This document shows, piece by piece, positions 17,668 through 26,373 of a stretch of DNA of 64,000 nucleotides (position 1 is the stretch's first letter; each line of letters opens with the position of its first letter). This stretch comes from Bacteroidota bacterium (GTDB lineage: Bacteria; Bacteroidota; Ignavibacteria; Kryptoniales; JAKASW01). The DNA is taken from positions 1 to 64,000 of the forward strand of contig JAMCQL010000022.1 in the NCBI GenBank assembly GCA_023381615.1. Direction: 5' to 3'. The translations under genes were made by a program, and so were the position numbers. The notes under the pieces are model-generated. The model had not been told where the DNA came from. It saw only the letters and a list, made by a program, of their open reading frames with translations, and searched no databases.

Positions 17668-19272
17668 ATGCTGCATCAATTCCTTGGAATTGGGTATTTA
17701 ACCTGGATTACTTTTTTGCCTGTTATAGGAATGATTGTAGTTCTGCTCATTCCAAGAGGTAATTCGAATGTGATGAAGTGGGTCGCGCTCGCGGCAACAA
17801 TACTGCAATTGGTTTTTGCCGCGCTGATCTGGATGAACTTTAATCCGGCGCTCTCCGGCATAAACGATCCGAACGGTTTCCAGTTCGTTGAGAAAGCACG
17901 CTGGATAGATCTCCAGGGCGCGGGCTGGTTTGGGAAAGTCGCCGTCGATTACTTCCTTGGGATAGATGGATTAAGCCTGCCGATGGTTATGCTGACGGCG
18001 CTTATTTCATTCGTCGGCGTGATTGCATCGTGGAACATTAACAAGGCCCAGAAAGGTTACTTCGCGCTTTATCTTCTGCTTGACACCGGAATGATGGGAG
18101 TCTTTGTTGCCCTTGATATGTTCCTCTTCTACGTTTTCTGGGAACTCATGCTTCTGCCGATGTATTTCCTGATCGGTGTCTGGGGCGGTCCGAGAAGGGA
18201 ATACGCCGCGATAAAATTTTTCCTCTATACTTTGCTCGGTTCAGTTTTGATTTTGCTTGTGATGCTGGGCCTCTACTTCAGCGTCAGCATCCCGGATCCT
18301 GCGACGGGTCAGAGCATGCACACTTTTGACATGCTTGCCATGATGAATCCGAAAAACTACGTCACCAACTCATTGTTGGCAGGAATCGGTACGTATTGGA
18401 GAGATGTGGCATTTATCGCGCTGTTCATCGGCTTCGCAATCAAAGTTCCCGTGTTCCCGTTTCACACTTGGTTGCCCGATGCTCACGTCGAAGCGCCGAC
18501 AGCCATCAGCGTTATTCTGGCGGGCGTTCTTTTGAAAATGGGAACTTACGGTTTGCTGAGAATTAGTTTCCCGATTTTCCCAGATGCAATGCTAAAATAT
18601 GCTTATCCGATGGCAATTTTGGGCTTTATCAACATTGTCTATGGCGCGCTTTGCGCCATGGCGCAGACAGATTTCAAAAAGTTGATTGCGTATTCGAGCA
18701 TAAGCCACATGGGTGTCGTTCTGCTCGGTATATCGGCGCTGAATACGCAAGGTATCTCAGGAGGCGTCCTGCAGATGTTCAACCACGGGGTTGTAACGGC
18801 GATGCTCTTCTTGATCGTTGGGGTGATTTATGATCGCACGCATACCCGCGGCGTGAACGATTTCGGCGGCTTGGCTAACCAGATGCCTGTTTACACCGCT
18901 ATCATGACGGTCGCATTCTTTGCGGCTATCGGATTGCCGGGTCTCAGCGAATTTGTCAGTGAGTTACTTTCATATCTCGGCGCGTTCCAGACTTTCCGCT
19001 GGGTCACAATTTTCTCCAGCGTTGGAATTGTCCTGACAGCCGGTTACATGCTTTGGACATTGCAGAGGGTTTTCCTCGGGCAGCTTCCTGAGAAATGGAA
19101 ATCGCTTACCGATGTTAATGGAAGGGAACTCGTTGCTTTTGTTCCACTAATGATCGTTGTGATTTTGCTCGGCATATTCCCCTCGATAATGCTCCATCCG
19201 ATGAACGCGACTTTGAATCATCTTGTTGACTTCGTTCAGAAAGTTGGAACAGGTTTAACAGCGGTAAAGTAA
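17668..19272 (+). CDS. nuoM: NADH-quinone oxidoreductase subunit M
   Basis: Proton-pumping subunit of 534 residues with about 14 helices. FYVFWELMLLPMYFLIGVWG, KVPVFPFHTWLPDAHVEAPT and the conserved MAQTDFKKLIAYSSISHMG region are all present. TATGGAGGAATA before the ATG is a strong ribosome site, so it can be translated independently of nuoL. Confidence 0.97.
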   Translation: MLHQFLGIGYLTWITFLPVIGMIVVLLIPRGNSNVMKWVALAATILQLVFAALIWMNFNPALSGINDPNGFQFVEKARWIDLQGAGWFGKVAVDYFLGIDGLSLPMVMLTALISFVGVIASWNINKAQKGYFALYLLLDTGMMGVFVALDMFLFYVFWELMLLPMYFLIGVWGGPRREYAAIKFFLYTLLGSVLILLVMLGLYFSVSIPDPATGQSMHTFDMLAMMNPKNYVTNSLLAGIGTYWRDVAFIALFIGFAIKVPVFPFHTWLPDAHVEAPTAISVILAGVLLKMGTYGLLRISFPIFPDAMLKYAYPMAILGFINIVYGALCAMAQTDFKKLIAYSSISHMGVVLLGISALNTQGISGGVLQMFNHGVVTAMLFLIVGVIYDRTHTRGVNDFGGLANQMPVYTAIMTVAFFAAIGLPGLSEFVSELLSYLGAFQTFRWVTIFSSVGIVLTAGYMLWTLQRVFLGQLPEKWKSLTDVNGRELVAFVPLMIVVILLGIFPSIMLHPMNATLNHLVDFVQKVGTGLTAVK

Positions 19273-19350
19273 TTGTGAATTTTGAATGGTTAAGAACCGA
19301 ATTGTGGATGTTGAATTTAGAATTAAAAATTAAGAATTGAGAATTCCAAG
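19273..19350. repeat. AT-rich GAATT/TTGAATT repeat stretch between nuoM and nuoN
   Basis: The same type as at 12443: TTGTGAATTTTGAATGG, GTTGAATTTAGAATTAAAAA and AAGAATTGAGAATTCC in tandem. It fills the gap completely. Confidence 0.5.
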
Positions 19351-20847
19351 ATGGCACAGACCATATACCAGAGTTTCGTTTATGTTCTGCCGGAGACTGT
19401 ACTTTCGATTTTCTTTGTACTGACGCTGTTGACTGCGATAGTCGGCAAAAGGCGAAGCAAGTATTTGCCCGCATTCATGGCTTTGCTTGGATTCGTGCTT
19501 GCAGGAGTGTTTGTCTTCCGGCAAATCGGCGTCAGCGAATTGGTGTTCAGCGGGATGTATGTAGTCGATCCGTTTAGCTGGTTTTTCAAAGTCATATTTC
19601 TCGTAACGGGAATTTTGATTGTCGTTTTCTCGATGCAGAGCCGCGAACTCGAAGCAATCTCTACCAAATATTCCGAATATTTCAGCTTAATTATTTCACT
19701 CACGATCGGCGCGTTCTTCATGGCAGGCTCTTCAAATTTGCTGATGATGTATCTCTCGCTTGAGCTTGTCAGCATTTCTTCTTATATCCTTGCAGGCTTT
19801 ACAAAGGAAAACGCGCGCGCCGATGAAGCTGCTTTGAAGTATGTGATCTACGGCGCTTTTTCGTCCGGCTTGATGCTTTATGGAATTTCACTGCTTTACG
19901 GCTTGACCGGCGAGACAAATCTCTACGCTTTCAATCAGGCGTTAGCAATCGGAAGCATTCCAAGAGTCACGATATTGATTGCGATTGTATTGATGCTGGT
20001 TGGACTCGGCTACAAGATCAGCGCCGTGCCGTTTCATTTTTGGACTCCGGATGTTTACGAAGGTGCGCCGATAACCGTTACGGCATTTTTATCTGTAACG
20101 TCGAAGGCGGCAGGCTTCGCGATGCTGATCCGGTTTTTCAAGATCGGTTTCATCGATGTTTCGGCACAGCCTATTGCGGCAGGGATGTGGGACATTTTCA
20201 AGGGTTTCAATTGGACGGACATAATCGCAGTCCTATCTGTGTTGACCATGACAGTCGGCAACCTCGTCGCATTGTGGCAAACGAACATGAAGCGTCTTCT
20301 TGCATATTCAAGTATCGCGCACGCGGGCTATATCTTGATGGGTTTTGTTACACTGACAGACCAGGGCATCTCAGCGATGCTGATATATTTTGTCGCATAT
20401 CTTTTGATGAACCTCGGTGCATTTTACGTCGTGATGCTCGTTGCAAATAAATATCATACCGAGAACATCGACGACTACAAAGGACTTGGCTACCGTTCGC
20501 CTTATGCCGCGTTTGCATTGACGGTATTTCTCTTTTCTCTGACGGGAATTCCGCCAACGTTTGGATTCATTGGCAAGTTCTATCTTTTCTCTGCGCTGAT
20601 AAACTCGCATTACGTCTGGCTGGCGATCGTAGGTGTGCTCAACAGTGTAATATCACTTTACTATTATGTCAAAGTCGTGCGCAACATGTATCTCGTCCAG
20701 CCGACGGATACATCGAGAGTGGAGTTTGATTTCGGCAGCAACCTGATGATGACTCTTTTGGTGGTCCCGAATATTGCCTTGATGCTTTACTTCTCTCCGA
20801 TTCTAAACTGGGCGCAATACTCGGTAACGATGTTCGGATTGCGGTAG
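19351..20847 (+). CDS. nuoN: NADH-quinone oxidoreductase subunit N
   Basis: Third antiporter-like subunit, 498 residues with about 14 helices. ELVSISSYILAGFTKENARA, ISAVPFHFWTPDVYEGAPIT and WQTNMKRLLAYSSIAHAGYI are conserved. It closes the operon. No nuoE, nuoF or nuoG (the NADH-oxidising module) is in the window, so the complex encoded here is the 11-subunit form. Confidence 0.97.
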   Translation: MAQTIYQSFVYVLPETVLSIFFVLTLLTAIVGKRRSKYLPAFMALLGFVLAGVFVFRQIGVSELVFSGMYVVDPFSWFFKVIFLVTGILIVVFSMQSRELEAISTKYSEYFSLIISLTIGAFFMAGSSNLLMMYLSLELVSISSYILAGFTKENARADEAALKYVIYGAFSSGLMLYGISLLYGLTGETNLYAFNQALAIGSIPRVTILIAIVLMLVGLGYKISAVPFHFWTPDVYEGAPITVTAFLSVTSKAAGFAMLIRFFKIGFIDVSAQPIAAGMWDIFKGFNWTDIIAVLSVLTMTVGNLVALWQTNMKRLLAYSSIAHAGYILMGFVTLTDQGISAMLIYFVAYLLMNLGAFYVVMLVANKYHTENIDDYKGLGYRSPYAAFALTVFLFSLTGIPPTFGFIGKFYLFSALINSHYVWLAIVGVLNSVISLYYYVKVVRNMYLVQPTDTSRVEFDFGSNLMMTLLVVPNIALMLYFSPILNWAQYSVTMFGLR

Positions 20848-20880
20848 GCCTGAATTTCAGTTTCCCCCAAAAACAAAAAG

Positions 20881-20908
20881 TCCCGTCCCAGAATTATCTG
20901 GGACGGGA
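20881..20908 (-). terminator. Strong stem-loop between nuoN and rpsU
   Basis: A perfect 12-bp stem TCCCGTCCCAGA / TCTGGGACGGGA with loop ATTA sits between the converging nuoN and rpsU. On the minus strand it is followed by CTTTTTGTTTTT, a good intrinsic terminator for rpsU; on the plus strand there is no T-run, but it may still block nuo transcripts. Confidence 0.8.
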
Positions 20909-20914
20909 TCCGTA

Positions 20915-21109
20915 TCAACCGAGTTCCGATGCAAGTTTCAGAGAGCGACGTATAGCTTTTACGCGCTTCATTCGCTTGCGGACTGAAGGCTTCGTAAAGT
21001 ATGTCCGTTTCTTGAATTCTTTCAGAATTCCGGAACGCTCGTACTTTTTCTTGAAGCGCCTCAGTGCTCTGTCAATCGGCTCATTTTCTTGGACAATGAC
21101 GCCGACCAA
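20915..21109 (-). CDS. rpsU: 30S ribosomal protein S21
   Basis: Small basic protein of the 30S subunit. ENEPIDRALRRFKKKYERSG followed by KKRTYFTKPSVRKRMKR identifies S21. The start is chosen as a TTG at 21109 (64 residues): eight bases upstream is AAGGAAGGTGATTC, which closely matches the complement of the 16S 3' end. A GTG at 21118 would add three residues but sits inside that ribosome site. No ATG is available. The gene stands alone on the minus strand. Confidence 0.9.
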   Translation of the reverse strand: MVGVIVQENEPIDRALRRFKKKYERSGILKEFKKRTYFTKPSVRKRMKRVKAIRRSLKLASELG

Positions 21110-21223
21110 TCGAATCACCTTCCTTTTTGTTAATGAACTTCGTATAAAACTAAGCAATATGGATTGGAAAAACAAGATGCCGCACATCGGTCTGTCGCTG
21201 CTATTAAATAATTGCGAAATAAT

Positions 21224-21351
21224 GGGTATCTCAAAAAACCCCAAAATATTTTTCACCGCAAAGGCGCGAAGTCGCAGAGTATCTTTTTTATAATTTTTTC
21301 TCAGCGTCTTTGCGTCTCCGCGGTGAAACAAATTAGTTTTTAGAGATGCCC
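21224..21351. mobile_element. 128-bp MITE-like element with 4-bp target duplication
   Basis: GGGTATCTCAAAAAA at the left end matches, inverted, TTTTTAGAGATGCCC at the right end. The outer flanks are TAAT (21220-21223) and TAAT (21352-21355), as expected of a target duplication. Inside lies a second inverted pair, TTTCACCGC (21251) and GCGGTGAAA (21320), with CGCAAAG/CAGAG-type arms around an AT-rich centre. No coding content. It lies between rpsU and folP and so forms the upstream region of both. Confidence 0.75.
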
Positions 21352-21400
21352 TAATGAAAATCCGCCGCTGTCTTCGTATATTTACAGAGCTAAGGGATAA

Positions 21401-22249
21401 ATGCCTTCATCTAATCTTACATATAAGTTCGGTGACATGACCGTCGAGTTCGGCAAGAGAACCTACCTGATGGGTATTCTCAATGTAACTCCCGACTCGT
21501 TTTCTGACGGGGGAAGATTTTTCACGCAGACCGACGCGGTGCTGCACGCATTTCAGATGGTCAAAGATGGCGCGGACATAATCGATATCGGCGGTGAATC
21601 AACGAGGCCCGGCGCGGAGCAGGTTTCGTTGGAAAAAGAAATACGAAGAGTGATTCCCGTAATTACCAAGATTCGCCAGAAGAGTAGTGTCCCATTGTCC
21701 ATCGACACGTATAAGTCTCAAGTCGCATTGGAAGCCTTGAAGGCTGGAGCGAACATCGTCAACGACATCAGCGGACTGCATTTCGATCCGAAGATGGCAC
21801 AAGTTATAGCCGAGCAAAATGCATCTGTGGTGATAATGCACATCAAGGGCACGCCGAAAGATATGCAGTCGAATCCTCATTACGACGATTTGATTCGTGA
21901 GATTTACGATTATCTTGCAAGTGCGGTCGAGCTTGCGGGGAAGAATGGGATCAAACAAGTAATGATTGACCCGGGTATCGGTTTCGGCAAAACTGCAGAC
22001 CATAATTTGGAACTGATTAACCGGCTGGAAGAATTTCGCGGCATTGGAGTTCCGATATTGATCGGGGTATCGAGAAAATCTTTCATTGGAAAAATACTTG
22101 AGACACCGGTTGAGGCTCGCCTGGAGGGCACCGCTGCGGCTGTTACCGCGAGCATTCTTAAGGGTGCGGACATAGTACGCGTCCACGATGTCCGGGAGAT
22201 GCGTCGCGTGGCGCTTGTTGCCGATGCAATACGGAGACAAAAACTGTAA
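21401..22249 (+). CDS. folP: Dihydropteroate synthase
   Basis: Condenses p-aminobenzoate with hydroxymethyl-dihydropterin diphosphate in folate synthesis; the sulfonamide target. The 282-residue TIM barrel has MGILNVTPDSFSDGG near residue 24, DIGGESTRPGA, SIDTYKSQVA, ISGLH, DPGIGFGKT and GVSRKSFIG. Its stop codon overlaps the start of cdaA by one base (TAATG), a pairing that is common in the Bacteroidota/Chlorobiota group. Confidence 0.96.
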   Translation: MPSSNLTYKFGDMTVEFGKRTYLMGILNVTPDSFSDGGRFFTQTDAVLHAFQMVKDGADIIDIGGESTRPGAEQVSLEKEIRRVIPVITKIRQKSSVPLSIDTYKSQVALEALKAGANIVNDISGLHFDPKMAQVIAEQNASVVIMHIKGTPKDMQSNPHYDDLIREIYDYLASAVELAGKNGIKQVMIDPGIGFGKTADHNLELINRLEEFRGIGVPILIGVSRKSFIGKILETPVEARLEGTAAAVTASILKGADIVRVHDVREMRRVALVADAIRRQKL

Positions 22250-23064
22250 TGGAACTATTTCACATCGGATTTATCACTGTCTCTGTCATCGATCTTGTCG
22301 ACATCGGTATCGTCGCTTTTATATTTTACAAGTTATATCAGGTCATGCGCGGGACGGTGGCGGCTCAGATTTTTATCGGACTGCTAATGATACTCGCGCT
22401 TTCTTTCGCCGCACAAGCGCTCGGTATGCGCGCTCTCGGATGGCTCCTCGGTACACTCACAAATATATGGGTCATAGCGTTCATAGTTTTGTTCCAGCCG
22501 GAGTTGAGAAGACTCTTTCTTTATTTCGGCAAAAATAGTTTCGTAAGATTTTTTATTCATATCGACATCAGCGAGACCGTAGATGAGATTGCCGATGCCG
22601 CGGCGGAACTGAGCAACAGGCAGCATGGTGCGTTGATCGTGATTACGCGCGGAAGCGCATTGAGAACAATTATCGAGACGGGTGAAGAGATTCGCGCGAA
22701 AGTCTCGAAGTCGCTGCTCGTATCGATTTTCAATCCCAAAGCGCCGCTGCATGATGGAGCAGTTGTGGTACGAGGAGATACACTTGAGGCGGCAAGATGC
22801 ACTTTGCCGCTCAGTTCGACCACGAAGATCAGCGGGTACGTCCTCGGCATGAGACACCGTGCCGGGCTTGGAGTATCGGAACAATCTGATGCCTTGGTGG
22901 TTATTGTTTCCGAAGAGACAGGAACGATTTCAATTGCTGAGAATGGTGTTCTTACGCGCGGACTTTCTCCGGAAGGATTGCGTCGCAGGTTGAAGGAGAC
23001 TCTACCCAGTCCGTCGGAGAAGGGAGTAAAATCGATCTTCAGGCGTGCAACTGAGGATGCCTAA
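22249..23064 (+). CDS. cdaA: Diadenylate cyclase (c-di-AMP synthase), CdaA type
   Basis: Makes the second messenger cyclic di-AMP from two ATP at the membrane. Three hydrophobic helices occupy roughly residues 10-85, then the DAC domain shows ALIVITRGSAL, the catalytic PLHDGAVVVRG near residue 165 and MRHRAGLGVSEQ near 200. The 271-residue length is normal. One-base overlap with folP; its end overlaps the start of the glycosyltransferase gene. Confidence 0.96.
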   Translation: MELFHIGFITVSVIDLVDIGIVAFIFYKLYQVMRGTVAAQIFIGLLMILALSFAAQALGMRALGWLLGTLTNIWVIAFIVLFQPELRRLFLYFGKNSFVRFFIHIDISETVDEIADAAAELSNRQHGALIVITRGSALRTIIETGEEIRAKVSKSLLVSIFNPKAPLHDGAVVVRGDTLEAARCTLPLSSTTKISGYVLGMRHRAGLGVSEQSDALVVIVSEETGTISIAENGVLTRGLSPEGLRRRLKETLPSPSEKGVKSIFRRATEDA

Positions 23065-23743
23065 GGTCGCGGTTGCCATCCCGGCTTACAATGCCGCCAA
23101 GACTATCGGGGAGGTTGTCTCGCAAGTCTCAAAATTTGTGTCCTATGAGAATATCTTTGTCGTGGATGATGGCTCATCGGATCAGACAGAATTAATCGCG
23201 CGTGAAAAAGGTGTCTGGGTCCTGCGTCATGCAGTGAGGAAAGGGAAAGGATCCGCTCTCCGTGATGCTGCGACAAAGATTCTTGAACTTGGCTATGATC
23301 TGGTCATCACTCTCGATTCCGATCTTCAGCACGATCCGTCCGAAATACCGAATTTTGTTTCCGCTTCAGAAAAATTCGACGTCGTCATCGGAAAGAGGAC
23401 AATATCAACAGAAAGAATGCCGGTACACCGTTTTATGTCGAACTCAATAACCACAAAACTAATTTCGTTGAGAACAGGCGTTAAAATTGAAGACAGCCAG
23501 TGTGGCTACCGACTTTACAAAGCAGAAGTCTTGAGAACCGTTGATTCACGCTGCAGGCATTATGATTACGAATCGGACATTCTGCTCAAAGCGGCTCTCG
23601 CGGGTTTCAGCGTCGGATTTATTCCGATAAAGACAATTTATAACGATTTGAAAAGCAGCATTCGCGTAATCGACATTTTGCGTTTCGTAAAAGTTTACTT
23701 AAAATCTTTTGCAGGGGCTCATGACAAAAACAGGACTTCTTGA
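23057..23743 (+). CDS. Family 2 glycosyltransferase
   Basis: GT-A fold enzyme of 228 residues: VAIPAYNAAKTIGEVV at the N-terminus, FVVDDGSSDQT with the nucleotide-binding aspartates, ITLDSDLQHDPSEI with the metal-binding motif, and a QCGYRLYKAE acceptor-side motif. The pattern is that of polyprenyl-phosphate glucosyl/mannosyltransferases (DPM/GtrB-like), but no membrane helices follow. The acceptor is unknown. It overlaps cdaA by 8 bases and pcm by 23, so it belongs to the folP-miaA operon. Confidence 0.88.
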   Translation: MPKVAVAIPAYNAAKTIGEVVSQVSKFVSYENIFVVDDGSSDQTELIAREKGVWVLRHAVRKGKGSALRDAATKILELGYDLVITLDSDLQHDPSEIPNFVSASEKFDVVIGKRTISTERMPVHRFMSNSITTKLISLRTGVKIEDSQCGYRLYKAEVLRTVDSRCRHYDYESDILLKAALAGFSVGFIPIKTIYNDLKSSIRVIDILRFVKVYLKSFAGAHDKNRTS

Positions 23744-24392
23744 CAAATATTTGGAAGCGCGGGAAGACATGGTGCGGCTGCTCAAGGATCGGGGGATAGC
23801 TGACGAGCGTGTGTTGAAAGCTATGTTGCAAGTTGAACGGCATCTCTTTGTTCCGATTCCTCTTCGCAATCACGCTTATGACGATGCCGCTTTGCCGATT
23901 GGCGAAGGCCAAACGATTTCACAGCCATTCACAGTCGCTGTGATGACGGAAGCTCTCCACGTGAATGAGTACGACAAAGTTCTTGAAATCGGAACCGGCA
24001 GCGGTTATCAAACGGCAATTCTTGCAGCAATGGGAATCAGGGTGTTTACGATCGAGCGGATTTCATCCTTGCTCAAGACAGCCCGTCAGATACTTGAGAG
24101 TTTGAATGTTAAGTTCGTTTCTAAAACCAGCGACGGAACTATAGGCTGGAAAGAGTTTTCTCCATTCGACGGAATTGTCGTTACGGCTGGCGCGCCGGAA
24201 ATTCCGAAGACTTTGATCGAGCAATTGAAAGTTGGCGGCAAGCTCGTTGTGCCGGTCGGTTCTCTCGACTTCCAGCAAATGAAGGTCGTTACCAAGCTGA
24301 ATGAGAATAACGAATTCGAGGTCGCGGACAAAGCGGATTTCAAGTTTGTCCCGTTGATCGGCAGGGAAGGCTGGCACGAGAACGATGGCTGA
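23721..24392 (+). CDS. pcm: Protein-L-isoaspartate O-methyltransferase
   Basis: Repairs isoaspartyl residues in aged proteins using S-adenosylmethionine. The 223-residue protein contains VERHLFVP near residue 37, YDDAALPIGEGQTISQP, the SAM-binding LEIGTGSGYQTAILA near 88, and the late VVTAGAPEIP. The ATG at 23721 follows AGGGG. It overlaps the GT gene by 23 bases and miaA by 8. Confidence 0.95.
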   Translation: MTKTGLLDKYLEAREDMVRLLKDRGIADERVLKAMLQVERHLFVPIPLRNHAYDDAALPIGEGQTISQPFTVAVMTEALHVNEYDKVLEIGTGSGYQTAILAAMGIRVFTIERISSLLKTARQILESLNVKFVSKTSDGTIGWKEFSPFDGIVVTAGAPEIPKTLIEQLKVGGKLVVPVGSLDFQQMKVVTKLNENNEFEVADKADFKFVPLIGREGWHENDG

Positions 24393-25338
24393 TCCCCTTG
24401 TCATAGCCATTGTTGGACCAACATGTACCGGAAAGACAAGGATTGCAATTGAGCTTGCGAAACTTATCAATGGCGAAATTATTTCCGCAGACGCCAGGCA
24501 AATCTATAAACTCATCAACATCGGTACGGCTAAACCCACTCGCGATGAGTTGTCAGAAGTCCCGCATCACCTTGTTGATGTACTCTCGCTCGATGATGAA
24601 ATGAGCGCCGGAGTTTACGGCAAAATTGCAAGGGACGCAGTCGAGGGGATTTTTTCGAGAAATCATAAGCCTCTGATAGTCGGCGGCTCCGGACTTTATC
24701 TGCGCGCCGTGATCGACGGCCTCTTTGAGTCACCCGATGTTGACAGTGAGATTCGTGAAAGCTTGAGAAGAAGGTTTAACGAAGATGGCGCTGAGAGTTT
24801 ACTCGCTGAACTGAACCGTGTCGATCCGGCTGCAGCGAAGGGTTTGCTTCCTCAAAATTATAAAAGGATTTTGCGAGCGCTTGAAGTTTTTTATTCCTCG
24901 GGTGAGCGAATCTCCGAGTTGAGGCAAGCCCGCCCTTTAACTCCGAACTTCAGGACTTTGCAGTTCGGGATTTTTCTCGAAAGAAAACTTTTGTATCGCC
25001 GAATCGAAAACCGAGTCGACGATATGATCGAACAAGGATTAGTGGACGAGGTAAAAGAAATACTCAAACGGGGATTTGAACCGAGCGTGAATTCTTTACA
25101 AACGGTCGGATACAAAGAAGTGATAAACTATTTGCAAGGGAAAATCAAATTTGAAGAGATGGTTGATCTCATCAAGATGAACACGCGACGATATGCAAAA
25201 CGACAGATGACATGGTTTCGAAAAGACAACAGGATTGTTTGGATAGAAGCGGATGACAGAAGTCCGAAAGAAATTGCTAAAGAAATTCTGGAGCGTTTTA
25301 CTGAGGGGCCATATTTTAGTAGCCCGTCAAGAATTTAA
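24385..25338 (+). CDS. miaA: tRNA dimethylallyltransferase
   Basis: Adds the isopentenyl group to A37 of tRNAs that read UNN codons. The 317-residue protein has the P-loop IVGPTCTGKTRIA near residue 8, ISADARQIYK with the conserved aspartate, GTAKPT, VGGSGLYLRAV and the C-terminal RRYAKRQMTWFRKD. The P-loop reads GPTCTGKT rather than the usual GPTAxGKT/S, a tolerated change. Last gene of the folP operon; a repeat cluster follows. Confidence 0.96.
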   Translation: MADPLVIAIVGPTCTGKTRIAIELAKLINGEIISADARQIYKLINIGTAKPTRDELSEVPHHLVDVLSLDDEMSAGVYGKIARDAVEGIFSRNHKPLIVGGSGLYLRAVIDGLFESPDVDSEIRESLRRRFNEDGAESLLAELNRVDPAAAKGLLPQNYKRILRALEVFYSSGERISELRQARPLTPNFRTLQFGIFLERKLLYRRIENRVDDMIEQGLVDEVKEILKRGFEPSVNSLQTVGYKEVINYLQGKIKFEEMVDLIKMNTRRYAKRQMTWFRKDNRIVWIEADDRSPKEIAKEILERFTEGPYFSSPSRI

Positions 25339-25795
25339 CCACGAGAGACACGCCCGCCTCGGCTCGCGCCTTCGGCGAGACGAGGAGAGAAGATGTTTCC
25401 TCAGTGTCTCCGTGACTCCGTGTTTCAATTAAAGCACTGGAACACAATGAGCCATAGGCTCATGCGCCTCTGGCGCAGAGACACGGAGAAGAGGGAATAA
25501 TCCCTTCATTGTTTCTGTGTTTTTATTGAGTTCCAAACTGGTACGCACCTTTAGCTCGGCGTAGAAACCCACTGCCTAAGGCAGTGGTAATGGACGACAC
25601 AGCCGGTCGAACTCACCCCTTCACTCCCCCTCTCTTTGCGAAAGAGAGGGGGACGGCGGGTGAGTTAGGATGCAGGACCACATGAAGGAAATCCAGCTCA
25701 TCGTTTTCTACGAAGCCACCGCCTTCGGCGGTGGTAGTTCACCTTTTTCGTGAATGGCTCAATAGAATTGGAGGAAATAAGATCAGAAGTGAGAA
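25339..25795. repeat. Cluster of palindromic repeats, no gene
   Basis: The 457-base gap between the converging miaA and LOG genes is an array of unrelated-looking palindromes. In order: a GAGACAC/GTGTCTC arm pair around CGCGCCTTCGGCGAGACGAGG (25340-25425); TGAGCC-ATA-GGCTCA and GCGCC-TCT-GGCGC hairpins (about 25449-25475) followed by more CACGGAGA sequence; CCACTGCC-TAA-GGCAGTGG (25569-25587); the AACTCACCC element (25610-25666); and CCACCGCC-TTC-GGCGGTGG (25716-25734). It probably acts as a two-way transcription barrier and a landing zone for small mobile palindromes. Confidence 0.7.
25610..25666. mobile_element. AACTCACC palindromic element, intergenic copy
   Basis: Outer inverted ends AACTCACCC (25610-25618) and GGGTGAGTT (25658-25666) enclose a perfect 13-bp stem TCCCCCTCTCTTT / AAAGAGAGGGGGA with loop GCG. 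The same outer ends and a related CCCCCTCTC inner stem recur at 52115-52185 inside a coding sequence. Confidence 0.65.
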
Positions 25796-26368
25796 TTACT
25801 TGCCAAGTAGCGAAGTAATCATGATTGTGGCGGCTTCGGAGGCGTCTTTGGCAATCGTAACATATTTCGTGCACGACTCAAGACCTTCGAATGCCAGTTC
25901 CTTATCGAGAAGATCAACTATTGGTTGCCAGAAATCCGTTACGACGATAATCGGTTTCTCCCGGATGAAACTCTTGTTCATCAATTCCCAAACGAGGGAA
26001 AACTCCACGAGAGTTCCGGTTCCTCCTTTCAGGATAATGTAGCCATCGCCAAGCTCGACCAATTTCTGCAATCTTTCATAAAGCGACTGCGTGTGAACCT
26101 GCATGTTTACGTACTTGTTTGGCGTAGGAGAAAAAATTGCCGATGTTACCCCGACTATCTGTGCGTCAGACAGCGCGGCACCCTTCGAAACGGCTTCCAT
26201 GATTCCGCGGTAACCGCCGGTGCAAACTGAAATTCCTGCGGCGGATAATTTCTTCCCAAGTAATTCGGCATCTTCGTACTCTTTTGAGCCTTCCGTTGGT
26301 CGGCTGCTTCCGAAGATCGTTACAATTTTGCCCGTTTTTGGGGCTTTTGGAACTTGAACGTCAGACAC
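25796..26368 (-). CDS. LOG-family (TIGR00730-like) Rossmann protein
   Basis: Member of the family once called lysine decarboxylase and now known for nucleoside monophosphate phosphoribohydrolases (cytokinin-activating LOG enzymes). The 190-residue protein begins the domain with VTIFGSSRP, has CTGGYRGIMEAVSKGA with the catalytic-type arginine, and KGGTGTLVEF where the family has PGGxGTxxE. The glutamate is kept but the leading proline is lysine. Substrate unknown; it may hydrolyse nucleotides other than cytokinin precursors. It stands five bases from the next minus-strand gene. Confidence 0.82.
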   Translation of the reverse strand: MSDVQVPKAPKTGKIVTIFGSSRPTEGSKEYEDAELLGKKLSAAGISVCTGGYRGIMEAVSKGAALSDAQIVGVTSAIFSPTPNKYVNMQVHTQSLYERLQKLVELGDGYIILKGGTGTLVEFSLVWELMNKSFIREKPIIVVTDFWQPIVDLLDKELAFEGLESCTKYVTIAKDASEAATIMITSLLGK

Positions 26369-26373
26369 AGACT

